From: Clostridiaceae bacterium
GTDB lineage: Bacteria > Bacillota > Clostridia > DSM-8532
Assembly: GCA_012518025.1 (NCBI GenBank)
Contig: JAAYTP010000016.1
Location: 1 to 32,239 of the forward strand
Direction of reading: 5' to 3'
DNA length: 32,239 bases
Of the stretch, positions 9,101 through 17,230 are shown piece by piece. Under the pieces are notes generated by a model. That model ran no database searches and was not told the DNA's origin. It saw only the letters and a program-made list of their open reading frames with translations. A program made the translations under genes and the position numbers. The first letter of the stretch is position 1, and each line of letters begins with the position of its first letter.

Positions 9101-9884
9101 CGTAGTCGATTTGATCATAGTCATTCTTAAGAACAGTCAGGTACTTATCCAGACCGGCCTCACGGCTTAGGGCCAGGGCCTTACCGGCCATTTCTTTGAG
9201 TCCCAGAAACTCAAGTCGGGCAACATCCAGAAGAATCCTGCCCCACGAAGTATGGCCGAAATCAGCCCCTTCTTCCAGGGATAGTGCCTGTGCCATTTCA
9301 TTAAGCCTGGCTTCAGGCCAGGGACTGCTTTGGATAAAGCCGTAGAGATTGAACACCATATCCATGAGTATTTGGTCATCACGGTTTCCCCCATAGCTTT
9401 CCAATAGCTCTAAAAAGTCTTTGTTGTCCTCCTTCTCATACTGCTCTTCAAAGACCTCATCGAGGGCTTCCAGCTTCATCAGCGTGCTTTCGGTCTCGTC
9501 TGCGATCCGGAAGTTGGGATCGATGTCAATATGCTGGAAATTGCTGCGTATGACATCCAGGCAGAAGGAATGGATAGTGGTAATGCTGGCCTTGCCCAAC
9601 AGGGTCATCTGACGCTGGATCTGGCGGTTGTCAGGATCCTTCTCCAGAGCCTGTGAGATGGCTTCTCCAATCCTTTCCCGCATCTCGGCAGCTGCCGCAT
9701 TGGTAAAGGTAACCACTAGCAATCTATCTATATCCACAGGTTCCTGAGGATTGGTTATCTTCCGGATGATCCTTTCCACCAGAACGGCTGTTTTCCCCGC
9801 TCCGGCAGCGGCCGCCACCAAAAGATTTCCGCTATTGTCCACGATGGCCTCTAATTGTTCATTTGTCCATTTGGTATTTCCCAT
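6111..9884 (-). CDS. addA: ATP-dependent helicase/nuclease subunit A (AddA)
   Basis: UvrD-type 3'-5' helicase fused to a PD-(D/E)XK nuclease; with AddB it resects double-strand breaks, recognises Chi and prepares ends for RecA. Numbered from the chosen start: Walker A GAGKT (28-32), VVTFTNAAAAEMRERI (motif Ia), Walker B/motif II VDEYQDS (about 414-420), GDVKQSIYRFRQA (445-457) and, near the C-terminus, nuclease motif VLIDYKTDH with Asp1204 and Lys1206. The 1257-residue length is normal. An acidic low-complexity insert (about 549-574) is unusual but lies in a variable region. A GTG at 9911 overlaps the addB stop, but ATG 9884 has GGAGGT 8 nt upstream and gives the N-terminus expected for AddA (KWTNEQLEAIV), so I chose it. 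It is co-transcribed with addB. Confidence 0.96.
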   Translation of the reverse strand: MGNTKWTNEQLEAIVDNSGNLLVAAAAGAGKTAVLVERIIRKITNPQEPVDIDRLLVVTFTNAAAAEMRERIGEAISQALEKDPDNRQIQRQMTLLGKASITTIHSFCLDVIRSNFQHIDIDPNFRIADETESTLMKLEALDEVFEEQYEKEDNKDFLELLESYGGNRDDQILMDMVFNLYGFIQSSPWPEARLNEMAQALSLEEGADFGHTSWGRILLDVARLEFLGLKEMAGKALALSREAGLDKYLTVLKNDYDQIDYVLQMIPDPADSEGAALSQGPIWDKVCRLIESINFDRMPTLGKDADKVSQEKVKKIRNQVKAGIRKLQERIFTAGSEEIIKDLNALYPKMSCLAGLASDLARKYNEKKARKSMVDFNDLEHLCLELLTQKDEDGNLIPSQTAVTYRERFVEVMVDEYQDSNLVQEIIIKMISRAPEGRPNVFMVGDVKQSIYRFRQARPDIFMEKYNTYSIEKGSPYRKILLYKNFRSRKEVIDAVNYLFGQFMSEQVGELDYTQEEALNPGAVFNDPDEGITAGGEVEFHLIQTGGADKGSTDVDETDDAGNDENEDGEVLDNIQCEARIVARRIKELLSPDEEGRVYSVWDKSRREYRPVTYRDIVILLRTTKSWSDVFTEELGMMGIPVFADTGSGFFKTIEVQVVLSLLQIIDNPLQDIPLLSVLRSPIFSFTTDELAEIRLAERKGLLFDALCKLADSKNGNTAVRAADFLDKLERWREMSLYMTTDQLIWQLYQETGYYGMVGAMPAGEQRQANLRILFDRARQFEKTSYKGLFNFITFVDKLKSSRGDMGSAKILSENDNVVRIMSIHKSKGLEFPVVFLSGCGKKFNFQDMNKSILLHQDLGFGPDVVDTRLRASWPSAVKQAIREKIRIETLSEEMRILYVALTRAREKLIITGAARDLPKALEGWAESADSEEQRLPGYKMIKATTYLDWMVPALMRHQGCCALWDSLPADHDLNNLLVNDESIWRVIFWDRNQVPGDPAEDEAEQTGLIQWLEGDDNSEDLSAYDMEIDRRLDWEYPFAKLSRVQAKFSVTELKRRFDPQISDERGDPPGYLHQMVKKPMFLEERKGLSAAEKGTVMHFVMQHLDFKNPDLEKQIQEMVSKDLLTLKQAESIDTGKIRRFIDSDLGRRVLSCDTINREVPFYIEIPCRELYPGIREDMGHEPVLLQGVIDCFFGEPDGLVLIDYKTDHVLPGKEEMIRERYATQISYYSKALETLTGKRVKERYIYLFSTGEVIDL

Positions 9885-9907
9885 AAACCAGTACCTCCGC
9901 CGATCAG

Positions 9908-12900
9908 TCACTCCTGACCCATCAGGCTCCAGATTTCATCGTCGCTCCTGTCCTGTAAAATCCTGTACCGATTATCCTTCATAGCCGCATCAAACTGGCA
10001 TATTGACTTGAAACCGCAATAGGTGCACGGGGTGCTTTTATTTTTCTTATATGGGCTTATAGACACGTTCCCCTTCATTATCTCCTCACAAATAGCTGCC
10101 ATGAGCTTCTTAACATGTTTCTTAAGCTGTACAAACTGTTCCTTTGTGGCTCCCGACGTATTCTTTCCGAGAACGTCCCCTTTGTTTATCGTGGCGGGGA
10201 TGATCGTGGAAGTGCCGTTAATGTTATTGTCCATCTTTTTGATAAGCCTGACATCGGCCAGGAGCAGCCCCCTCATTTTAAGCTGCTTCCGGATGGATTT
10301 CTCAATCTCTTCTTCAGATATCCGTGAATTACTCCTGATGATGGGATCGTCGATCTTAAAATAAAGCATCCCGGCAGGGTGGCAGGGCTTACTGCCGGTG
10401 TCATCCCCCTCATACCTTTCGCCGGACTCCCAAAGGGCATTGAGATAGGTAATCAACTGAATCTGTAGACCGTAGTAAACATCAGAAAGCCTGAAATCCT
10501 TGAACCCTGATTTGTAATCAATGATTCTCAGGTATTTTCCTTCCGGCGTCTCAAGTTCATCCACCCTGTCAATCCTTCCCTGCAGGTATATCTTTTCGCC
10601 TGACTTCAGTTCCAGAACAATGGACGGATATTTCTCCCCCTCACCAAAGCCAACCTCATAATCCACCGGGTTGAAATCGCCCAGGCGTATATGCTCTGCA
10701 ATTACCCAGACCGCCCTTTCAACAACACGCTTTAGTCTTGCTGCGAGGATGATATATCTTTTGGATGCCGCCATTCCCGAGCCCTTCATTCTGCTCAGCA
10801 TATCATCAACAATCTTTGAGACCATATCCTGGCATTGTTCACGGCTTATCTCCCTCCAGGACAGATGCTGCCTCTCAATGAGCCTTGAAAACCGCTCGAT
10901 GACGGCATGCATGAAAGTACCTATATCCGGTGGGCTAAGGCGATAGACCTTTCTTTCCTTTGCACCCAATCCATACTGAACGTAAAAGGAGAAGGGACAG
11001 GATGTATATTTCTCCAGCCTGGATACACTGTATACCGCCGGATAACCGTATAAAGAGCGAACATTTTCATGACTCACCTGTTGTGCCATATTTCTGTAGC
11101 TCATGGATTCAAGAGCCGATTCACATCTTTGCTTCCATTCGCCTCTTGAGGCGTACCAGCCATATACCCTTTTCCAGAGTGGCTGAACCCTTTCGCCGTC
11201 CATTTGTTTCCGTAGGGCTGATACCATATGTCTGAAGGTTGGATTCTTTCCGGTTATCAGGCTCATCTCTTCTTCAAGGGAGTCTGAAGGTATGATATCG
11301 CTTCCCTGGCTGATCGCAGGGAAAAGCTTTTTAAGCCGGGAAACCAGCGTGGAAGGCCTCAGGGTTCTGCCTTCCTGGTCACCAATAGCCCAGCTGATCC
11401 TCATGTATTTTTCGGCAGTTGTAAGGGCACGGTAGACTAAAAACTGCTCGTCGAAGGCCTGTGTTCTTGTATCACTGGCAAGCTCAAGACCGATATTGGT
11501 AAGAGCGGCTCTGTCCTGATCCGAAAGAACACCCTCCGATATGGCTGTGGACGGGAAAACGCCGTCATTGGCTCCCAACAGGATCATGGCCTTAATCTCA
11601 TGGCTTCTGAACCGCTCCGCGCTCCCTACTATGACCTGATCAAGGGATGGAGGAACCAATCCTATCCTGTATTCGCCAAGTCCGATCCTCAAGATCTTAC
11701 TGAACCGCTCAAGCCCGAAGGTCTCATCCCCCATGACCTCCACAATCTGGTCGAATACCTCCATCAGGATGTTCCAGACCTGCGAGTATTGGTCGGCTCT
11801 GTACAAATCGCCCTTCTTTTTGAAGTCCTCAATGCTTGTCTCAATGGCCTTAGGCACATCCAACCCGCAGAGGAAATCATATAAGGCGGCACAGAAATCA
11901 GAGGCCTTGTTCCGCCCCAGGGTCTTTTTCCTGAATTCCATCAGCGGCACTATCACTTTTTTACGTATGTAATTGATGGTTTTGAGATGCTCGCTGTAAG
12001 CCTCAAGGGATTTTTCGTCCTGAACCATTCCGGGAGACATCCGCCAGTCTTCATCACTGGTCCAGCGGCTTCCTCTGATACCACAGGCAAGAACATAATT
12101 TTCGAGGGTATCTATCATATTCTGAGGGATACCTGTCAGTCCCGTCTTCAAATACCGGAATACAGCCTCATAGGACCAGTTATCAATAAAAATATCCATC
12201 ATGGCAAGGACAAGCCGTACCAGGGGATGGTTGGAAATATCCACCTTACGGTCTATGAAATATGGGATCTCATATTCTTTAAACACAACCTCCACGATAT
12301 CCGAGTACCCCTCAAGATCTCTGGTAATCACTGCAATATCCCTGTACCTCATCCCCTCATCACGGCAGAGCCGGAGAATATCCCTTGCAGCAGCCTCCAC
12401 CTCTGAAAAGAGATTTGCTGAGGAAAAGATAAAGATATCCCTGGTCTTTTGCCCATAAACCTGATATGGCCATGCATTCAGGTTCTTTTCCAGATGAGCC
12501 AGTTCGGGGCTTGATCTGAAGCGTGGCAGTGGTTCGTGGTTCAGGTTGACTGCCTCTTCTATGGCAATGTTATTGTCTTTCGCCATTTTGTAAAGCTTGC
12601 GGCAGGCATGTTTAACCTTGCGGAAAACATCAAGTTCGTCATCGTTTTTACCAACCTCGATACTGTCGGTACAAAGACTGATATTAACCCTCCTGGCCTT
12701 TTTCAGCAGGGATTCGATCAGCAGATACTCCTGCGATGTGAAGCTGGCAAATCCATCGATCCATATCTCGGATCCGCTATACAGGGAGGAGGCTTCAAGC
12801 TTGCGTGCAGCAAGGGTAAGATCGTCGTCCGAGTCTCTATAACGAAGAGATAGGGCTTTTTCGAACTCTTCATATATGATGTGGAGTTCGAAGAGCTTCT

Positions 12901-13360
12901 CTGCCAGGGGATGATCCGTCCCCAACTGTTCACTGGCCTCTTTAAGGTGCTCGGGAGTTACATTATAGCGCTTGAACTCAGTTATGAGGGTTGTCACAGT
13001 ATTAACAAAGCCCTCCCGTTCATAGGCTTTCGAGAAGATCTTAAATCGATCCCCCATCCTGTCCAGGATGCGGTAGATCAGCATACTCTTTCCAGCAGGA
13101 TGAATATGGGGGTAGGTGATACCACCCAATTGGTTGAAGATTCTGAAGGCCATGCGGCGAAAGCTCAGAACCTCGGTTTTTATAATTCCCCCTGCCTCAA
13201 GGATGGAAATAATATCCCTCTCCGCTTGAAAGCTAAACTGCTCCGGCACAAGGAAAACCAATTGGTTCCCGAAGTTTTGATTAATCCTGCTTTTAATCTC
13301 TTCAAGGCAGAATCGGGTTTTCCCGCTTCCAGCCCGACCATAGATCAGTCTAAGACTCAT
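9908..13360 (-). CDS. addB: ATP-dependent helicase/nuclease subunit B (AddB)
   Basis: Partner of AddA in the AddAB recombination enzyme. Seen: Walker A GRAGSGKT (8-15) at the N-terminus; a second RecB-like nuclease domain with RIDRVDE (929-935) and IIDYKSG (Asp948, Lys950); and the four cysteines of the structural iron-sulfur staple, one in YTSCPFSFY (Cys788) and three in CTYCGFKSIC (Cys1112, Cys1115, Cys1121). Spacing and length (1150 aa) match clostridial AddB. The start ATG has AGGGG upstream. It is first in the addB-addA pair, with the end of addB only 23 nt from the preferred addA start, so expression is almost certainly coupled. Confidence 0.96.
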   Translation of the reverse strand: MSLRLIYGRAGSGKTRFCLEEIKSRINQNFGNQLVFLVPEQFSFQAERDIISILEAGGIIKTEVLSFRRMAFRIFNQLGGITYPHIHPAGKSMLIYRILDRMGDRFKIFSKAYEREGFVNTVTTLITEFKRYNVTPEHLKEASEQLGTDHPLAEKLFELHIIYEEFEKALSLRYRDSDDDLTLAARKLEASSLYSGSEIWIDGFASFTSQEYLLIESLLKKARRVNISLCTDSIEVGKNDDELDVFRKVKHACRKLYKMAKDNNIAIEEAVNLNHEPLPRFRSSPELAHLEKNLNAWPYQVYGQKTRDIFIFSSANLFSEVEAAARDILRLCRDEGMRYRDIAVITRDLEGYSDIVEVVFKEYEIPYFIDRKVDISNHPLVRLVLAMMDIFIDNWSYEAVFRYLKTGLTGIPQNMIDTLENYVLACGIRGSRWTSDEDWRMSPGMVQDEKSLEAYSEHLKTINYIRKKVIVPLMEFRKKTLGRNKASDFCAALYDFLCGLDVPKAIETSIEDFKKKGDLYRADQYSQVWNILMEVFDQIVEVMGDETFGLERFSKILRIGLGEYRIGLVPPSLDQVIVGSAERFRSHEIKAMILLGANDGVFPSTAISEGVLSDQDRAALTNIGLELASDTRTQAFDEQFLVYRALTTAEKYMRISWAIGDQEGRTLRPSTLVSRLKKLFPAISQGSDIIPSDSLEEEMSLITGKNPTFRHMVSALRKQMDGERVQPLWKRVYGWYASRGEWKQRCESALESMSYRNMAQQVSHENVRSLYGYPAVYSVSRLEKYTSCPFSFYVQYGLGAKERKVYRLSPPDIGTFMHAVIERFSRLIERQHLSWREISREQCQDMVSKIVDDMLSRMKGSGMAASKRYIILAARLKRVVERAVWVIAEHIRLGDFNPVDYEVGFGEGEKYPSIVLELKSGEKIYLQGRIDRVDELETPEGKYLRIIDYKSGFKDFRLSDVYYGLQIQLITYLNALWESGERYEGDDTGSKPCHPAGMLYFKIDDPIIRSNSRISEEEIEKSIRKQLKMRGLLLADVRLIKKMDNNINGTSTIIPATINKGDVLGKNTSGATKEQFVQLKKHVKKLMAAICEEIMKGNVSISPYKKNKSTPCTYCGFKSICQFDAAMKDNRYRILQDRSDDEIWSLMGQE

Positions 13361-13680
13361 AGTTAACCCCTGTCAAAAGAACATTCCAAACCTGCGGTTC
13401 GGCTCCTACACCATTATTTCATACATCAAAAATGAAGGCAAGATAAGGCACCCAGCACAAGCTACGGTGGAATCGGCTAAAGTTGTTCAAGCCTGGGTTG
13501 TATACCAAACCGGCAATGCTTTATAATAACCATAGAGTCTTTATTTGTGCCATTTCCGGGAGTAAGCGATGAAGCTAAGATTTCCAAGCCCAGCTTCACT
13601 GGGCTCGCAATGACACTCTGAATTTGGCATTCGAGAATCTTATAGTTTGAAATTACGATCACCTAAATGGAGGACGATTA
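13361..13680. other. Divergent intergenic region with a repeat-like hairpin
   Basis: A 320-bp gap between addB (-) and a lipoprotein hydrolase gene (+). GCCCAG/CTGGGC (13588-13604) form a short hairpin directly followed by TCGCAATGACA, matching the end of the repeat at 6034-6098. I find no confident promoter for either gene and no credible small gene. Confidence 0.4.
13588..13615. repeat. Hairpin with GCAATGAC tail, related to the 6034-6098 repeat
   Basis: A 6-bp stem GCCCAG/CTGGGC with a 5-nt loop is followed by TCGCAATGACA, the same 11 bases that end both copies of the repeat beside addA. It looks like a diverged or truncated member of the same family. Confidence 0.45.
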
Positions 13681-15054
13681 ATGAAAAGATATATGGTTAG
13701 CATCCTGGTAGTCCTGCTTCTTCTGACGGGCTGTGGCGGAGGGAAAGTTCCTGAGGAAACAACAACAACACCCGCACCGGTATCACCCGGGCAGGATGAA
13801 ATGAGCATAGAGGAGATGGCGGTGAGCCTGGTTTCCGATATGGCAGCCGGAGAGTTTGACAAAGTGGTCTCGTACTATCCCTTCTCACCGGAAATGAAAG
13901 CCGTAATAAGCGACGGGAAGTTTATAAAGGACCAGATATGGAACCCTCTCATAAGCGTCTATGGCGAATTCTCTGAAATTACGGGAACGCTGGCGTCTCA
14001 GTATCAGGAATATGACATAATCTCGGTTAAAACCTCCTTTGAGAAGGCTAAGCTATATATCAACGTGGTTTTTAATGCAGATAAACTGGTGGCCGGGCTC
14101 AATTTTGCCCCCGACCCGGACGGTGCCACACCGGCTGAAACCCCTGAAGGCATTACAGAAACAGAAATAACCTTTGGCAAAAGCGGCTGGGAGCTTCCCG
14201 CAACTCTGACCAAGCCTGCAGGTGATGGTCCGTTCCCGGCCATTGTTCTGGTTCATGGTTCAGGACCAAACGACAGGGATGAAACAGTGGGACCGAATAA
14301 ACCCTTCAGGGACATTGCCCTGGATCTTGCCCAAAAGGGAATTGCCACCCTTCGCTACGACAAAAGAACATATGCTCACCAACAGAAGATGTCCGCCCTG
14401 ACAGACATCACCGTATACGATGAGACTGTGGAAGATGCAGTTCTGGCAGCCGAGTTTTTAAAGGGTGACAGCAGTATTGATCAGGAGAATGTCTATATTC
14501 TCGGACACAGTCTTGGAGGCATGCTGATCCCCCGGATAGCCGAATTAACACCCAGTACGGCTGGTTATATAATTATGGCCGGTCCTGTTACACCCCTGGA
14601 GGATTTGATGGTAAAACAGGTCGAGTATCTCAACGATTTGGATGGAACCGCAACCGACCAGGAGAATCAGATGCTGGAGGCCTATAAAGCCATGAGGGAT
14701 AACATTAAAGCCCTTAAACCCGGTTCAGATACCCCTCCTGAGCAGTTGTTCGGTACCCCGGCCTCCTACTGGCTGGATCTTATGGATTACAATCCGGCAA
14801 AGGCGGCAAAGGCCATCGAAAAACCCTTGCTCGTCCTGCAGGGCGAAAGGGACTACCAGGTCACCATGGAGGAATTTGAACTATGGAAGGACTCACTCGG
14901 GCAGAAGAGTAATGTCACTTTCAAATCCTATAAAGGGCTGAACCATTTGATGATTCATGGAGAAGGCACACCGGATCCTCAGGAATACAACATCCCGGGA
15001 AAGGTTGACGATCAAGTGATTGAGGACATAGCCTCCTGGGTATTAGGCTCCTGA
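13681..15054 (+). CDS. Secreted alpha/beta-hydrolase lipoprotein with DUF3887-like N-terminal domain
   Basis: Predicted lipoprotein: short basic start, hydrophobic core and lipobox LTGC (Cys18), then a Thr/Pro spacer. Residues about 40-145 resemble the DUF3887 module found before hydrolases in Firmicutes. The alpha/beta-hydrolase part (about 155-455) has oxyanion region VLVHGSGPNDRDE (189-201), nucleophile elbow GHSLGG (Ser277), an acid in LQGERDYQV (Asp391) and a His in GLNHLM (His422), so a full Ser-Asp-His triad is present. Substrate is unknown; relatives are annotated as acyl esterases or S33-like peptidases. GGAGG about 7 nt upstream fits the ATG. It is monocistronic with a terminator downstream. 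Confidence 0.88.
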   Translation: MKRYMVSILVVLLLLTGCGGGKVPEETTTTPAPVSPGQDEMSIEEMAVSLVSDMAAGEFDKVVSYYPFSPEMKAVISDGKFIKDQIWNPLISVYGEFSEITGTLASQYQEYDIISVKTSFEKAKLYINVVFNADKLVAGLNFAPDPDGATPAETPEGITETEITFGKSGWELPATLTKPAGDGPFPAIVLVHGSGPNDRDETVGPNKPFRDIALDLAQKGIATLRYDKRTYAHQQKMSALTDITVYDETVEDAVLAAEFLKGDSSIDQENVYILGHSLGGMLIPRIAELTPSTAGYIIMAGPVTPLEDLMVKQVEYLNDLDGTATDQENQMLEAYKAMRDNIKALKPGSDTPPEQLFGTPASYWLDLMDYNPAKAAKAIEKPLLVLQGERDYQVTMEEFELWKDSLGQKSNVTFKSYKGLNHLMIHGEGTPDPQEYNIPGKVDDQVIEDIASWVLGS

Positions 15055-15125
15055 TATTCATCAAATGAAAGGAGCCCACCTCGCGATTATAGTGCCATAA
15101 AATTCCTTTACAATGAATTTTTCTT

Positions 15126-15152
15126 CCAGCATACCAATGCTGGTTTTATTTT
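15126..15152 (+). terminator. Rho-independent terminator after the hydrolase gene
   Basis: CCAGCAT and ATGCTGG form a perfect 7-bp stem with loop ACCA, followed by TTTTATTTT, 71 nt after the hydrolase stop. Confidence 0.85.
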
Positions 15153-15254
15153 GCCTGCATAGACTGAGCAATAAATCCAGTAATTCTCTGTACTTATTAT
15201 TTTTCATGAGGGGAGAATAGAGAATGAATAATTGTGCGGAAGGGATGTGGGATA

Positions 15255-15686
15255 ATGAAGGTAAAGGATGTCATGACCAGGAACGTTGCCTATATAAACC
15301 CTGCCTCCACTGTGGTTGAGGCGGCACAGCTCATGCAGAAACACAATGTGGGTTCTGTTCCTGTTTGCGACGAGAACGGTATCATCGGCATAGTCACCGA
15401 CAGAGATATCATTGTAAGAAATATTGCTCATGGAAAGGATCCTCATCAGACACCTGTGAAGGATGTTATGACCAGCGAAGTGACATCGGTTGACCCGGAG
15501 ACCGAGATCAGGGATGTCTTCGGCATCATGTCAGAGAAAAAGATCAGAAGGATTCCTGTGGTGGAAAACAATCAGCTGGTGGGTATTGTAGCTCTGGGCG
15601 ATGTGGCTACCAGCGCTAAGCAGGATGTAGAGATTTCCTCCACCCTGGCTGATATTTCTTCTCCCTCAAGGCCTGAAATGATGTAG
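15255..15686 (+). CDS. Tandem CBS-domain protein
   Basis: A 143-residue cytosolic protein consisting of two CBS domains (about 1-58 and 66-122) and a short polar tail. Each begins with the typical VKDVMT motif, and TDRDI in the first is characteristic of the Bateman fold. Such pairs bind adenosine nucleotides or related ligands and regulate partner proteins; free-standing copies are widespread with mostly unknown partners. ATG 15255 is preferred, with GGAAGGG 10 nt upstream; an in-frame GTG at 15234 has no properly spaced ribosome site. It faces the CNNM/CorC-type gene, which also carries CBS domains, but shared function is only a guess. Confidence 0.88.
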   Translation: MKVKDVMTRNVAYINPASTVVEAAQLMQKHNVGSVPVCDENGIIGIVTDRDIIVRNIAHGKDPHQTPVKDVMTSEVTSVDPETEIRDVFGIMSEKKIRRIPVVENNQLVGIVALGDVATSAKQDVEISSTLADISSPSRPEMM

Positions 15687-15711
15687 TTTTTCAGCGGAGC
15701 CTATGTGTGAA

Positions 15712-15772
15712 GGATTTGATGTTCAGGCCGGTATTATATGTAATAGCTTTCATAAACCTGAACATCAAATCC
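15712..15772. repeat. 16-bp perfect inverted repeat between convergent genes
   Basis: GGATTTGATGTTCAGG (15712-15727) is the exact reverse complement of 15757-15772, separated by 29 nt. It lies between the stops of the CBS gene and the CNNM/CorC gene. It could be a bidirectional terminator, although no U-tract follows, or a small mobile or regulatory palindrome. Confidence 0.7.
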
Positions 15773-15796
15773 CCCATTATAATCAACCTGGTTGTT

Positions 15797-17098
15797 TTAG
15801 TTTGTCCTGCAGACCTTGATCTTTTCAATTCTTTTTTCTTCTACCTGGATGACCTTGAAGAGCACACCGTTGAATTCTATCTCCGGCCTTTCATAATCCC
15901 CGGGAATCCTCCCCATCTGGCCGATAACGAATCCGCTTAACGTAAAATATTCATCCACCGGCAGCTCTGCATCCAACAGGTCACTGACCATATCCAGGCT
16001 GGCTTGTCCGCTGATGATGTAAGTGGCATCATCAAGCTTCTCAATCTCCTGTTCGTCCTCATCATATTCATCAAGGATATTGCCGACAATTTCCTCCATC
16101 AGATCCTCAATGGTTACAATACCGGCAGTACCGCCATACTCATCAATGATGATGGCCATATGGGTCTTGTTTTTCTGTAGTTCCCGGAACAGGGCATCGG
16201 CTTTTTTTGACTGTGGAACAAAAAAGGGATGGCGGATTATCTTTTCCAGGTCAAACTCCCCCTTTTGCTCATGTCCATCCAGGAACCTCAGCAAATCCTT
16301 TACATGGAGAATTCCCACAATATTATCCATGCTCTCTTCATAAACAGGAAATCTTGTGTATTTTTCCTTCCTGATCAACTCCATTATCTCTTCATATCCG
16401 GCACTGACGGGAAGCGCCACAATATCGGTCCGGTGCGTCATGATCTCATCGGCAGTCTTATTGTTGAAATCAAAGATATTAATGATCATCTCCCTTTCAG
16501 TACCGTGAATAGCACCCTTTTCCTCACCCACATCGACCATCATGCGGATTTCCTCCTCAGTGACCTCTTCATCACCCTGGCTGGGGTCAACACCGAAAAG
16601 CCTTACAAAGAAATTGGTGGACAGGGTAAGAAGTTTTACAAAGGGTGACGTGATGGCAGACAGGAAGGTAAGAGGCCGGGCAGCCAACATGGATACGGAC
16701 TCGGTCTTCTTCATGGCCAGCCTTTTTGGAACCAGTTCTCCCAGGACCAGTGTAAAATAGGACAGGATGAGAGTGATCAAAACAAGGGAAATGGTTTTTA
16801 TAACACCTTCATCTATGTCAACACCCGTACTTTGGATAAGGCTTACAAGCCCGCCCGAAAACTTCTCAGCAGCAAAGGCGCTGGCAAGAAAACCCGCCAG
16901 AGTAATCCCAATTTGAATGGTGGCGAGGAACCGGCTTGGCTCCATTATCAGCTTGTGGAGCAATTCAGCCTTTTTATTGCCGCCTTCGGCCATATGCCTT
17001 ATCTTGCTGTCATTTAGGGAAATCAGAGCGATTTCAGATGCGGCAAAGAACGCATTAACAAATATCAGGATAATAAGGAACAGTATATCGGTAAACAA
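15797..17098 (-). CDS. CNNM/CorC-family membrane protein (DUF21, CBS pair, CorC/HlyC domain)
   Basis: Integral membrane protein of the family often annotated hemolysin C or magnesium/cobalt efflux protein; characterised relatives handle Mg2+. Order: DUF21 membrane domain with about four hydrophobic segments (1-165, including FVNAFFAASEIALIS and LGELVPKRLA), an acidic helix (EVTEEEIRMMVDVGEEKGAI), a CBS pair (about 215-340) and a C-terminal transporter-associated CorC/HlyC domain (about 350-430). Length 433 is typical. The start is TTG, with GGAGAG 6 nt upstream and no better Met nearby. It appears monocistronic; the next gene upstream on this strand begins 1.3 kb away. Confidence 0.92.
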   Translation of the reverse strand: MFTDILFLIILIFVNAFFAASEIALISLNDSKIRHMAEGGNKKAELLHKLIMEPSRFLATIQIGITLAGFLASAFAAEKFSGGLVSLIQSTGVDIDEGVIKTISLVLITLILSYFTLVLGELVPKRLAMKKTESVSMLAARPLTFLSAITSPFVKLLTLSTNFFVRLFGVDPSQGDEEVTEEEIRMMVDVGEEKGAIHGTEREMIINIFDFNNKTADEIMTHRTDIVALPVSAGYEEIMELIRKEKYTRFPVYEESMDNIVGILHVKDLLRFLDGHEQKGEFDLEKIIRHPFFVPQSKKADALFRELQKNKTHMAIIIDEYGGTAGIVTIEDLMEEIVGNILDEYDEDEQEIEKLDDATYIISGQASLDMVSDLLDAELPVDEYFTLSGFVIGQMGRIPGDYERPEIEFNGVLFKVIQVEEKRIEKIKVCRTN

Positions 17099-17169
17099 GC
17101 TGCACTCTCCTCAACCAATCCAGTGATTTGGATATCCTTATGTACTGTCGTGAATGGCCGGAGATGGAT

Positions 17170-17215
17170 GGGACAATAAAAACAGGCTTGAACCCCCTGT
17201 TTCTTTTATTGTCCC
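17170..17215. terminator. Long hairpin downstream of the patatin gene
   Basis: GGGACAATAAAAACAGG (17170-17186) pairs with CCTGTTT-CTTTTATTGTCCC (17196-17215) apart from a small bulge. It lies just after the patatin gene stop on the minus strand and upstream of the CNNM/CorC gene. It is probably the terminator of the yibE/F-patatin unit, with the A/T-rich part inside the stem. Confidence 0.55.
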
Positions 17216-17230
17216 TAATTTTATTGCAGT

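Noticed and set aside
12881-13366. 161-codon plus-strand frame
   Set aside because: Antisense to the conserved N-terminal part of addB, with no ribosome site or domain.
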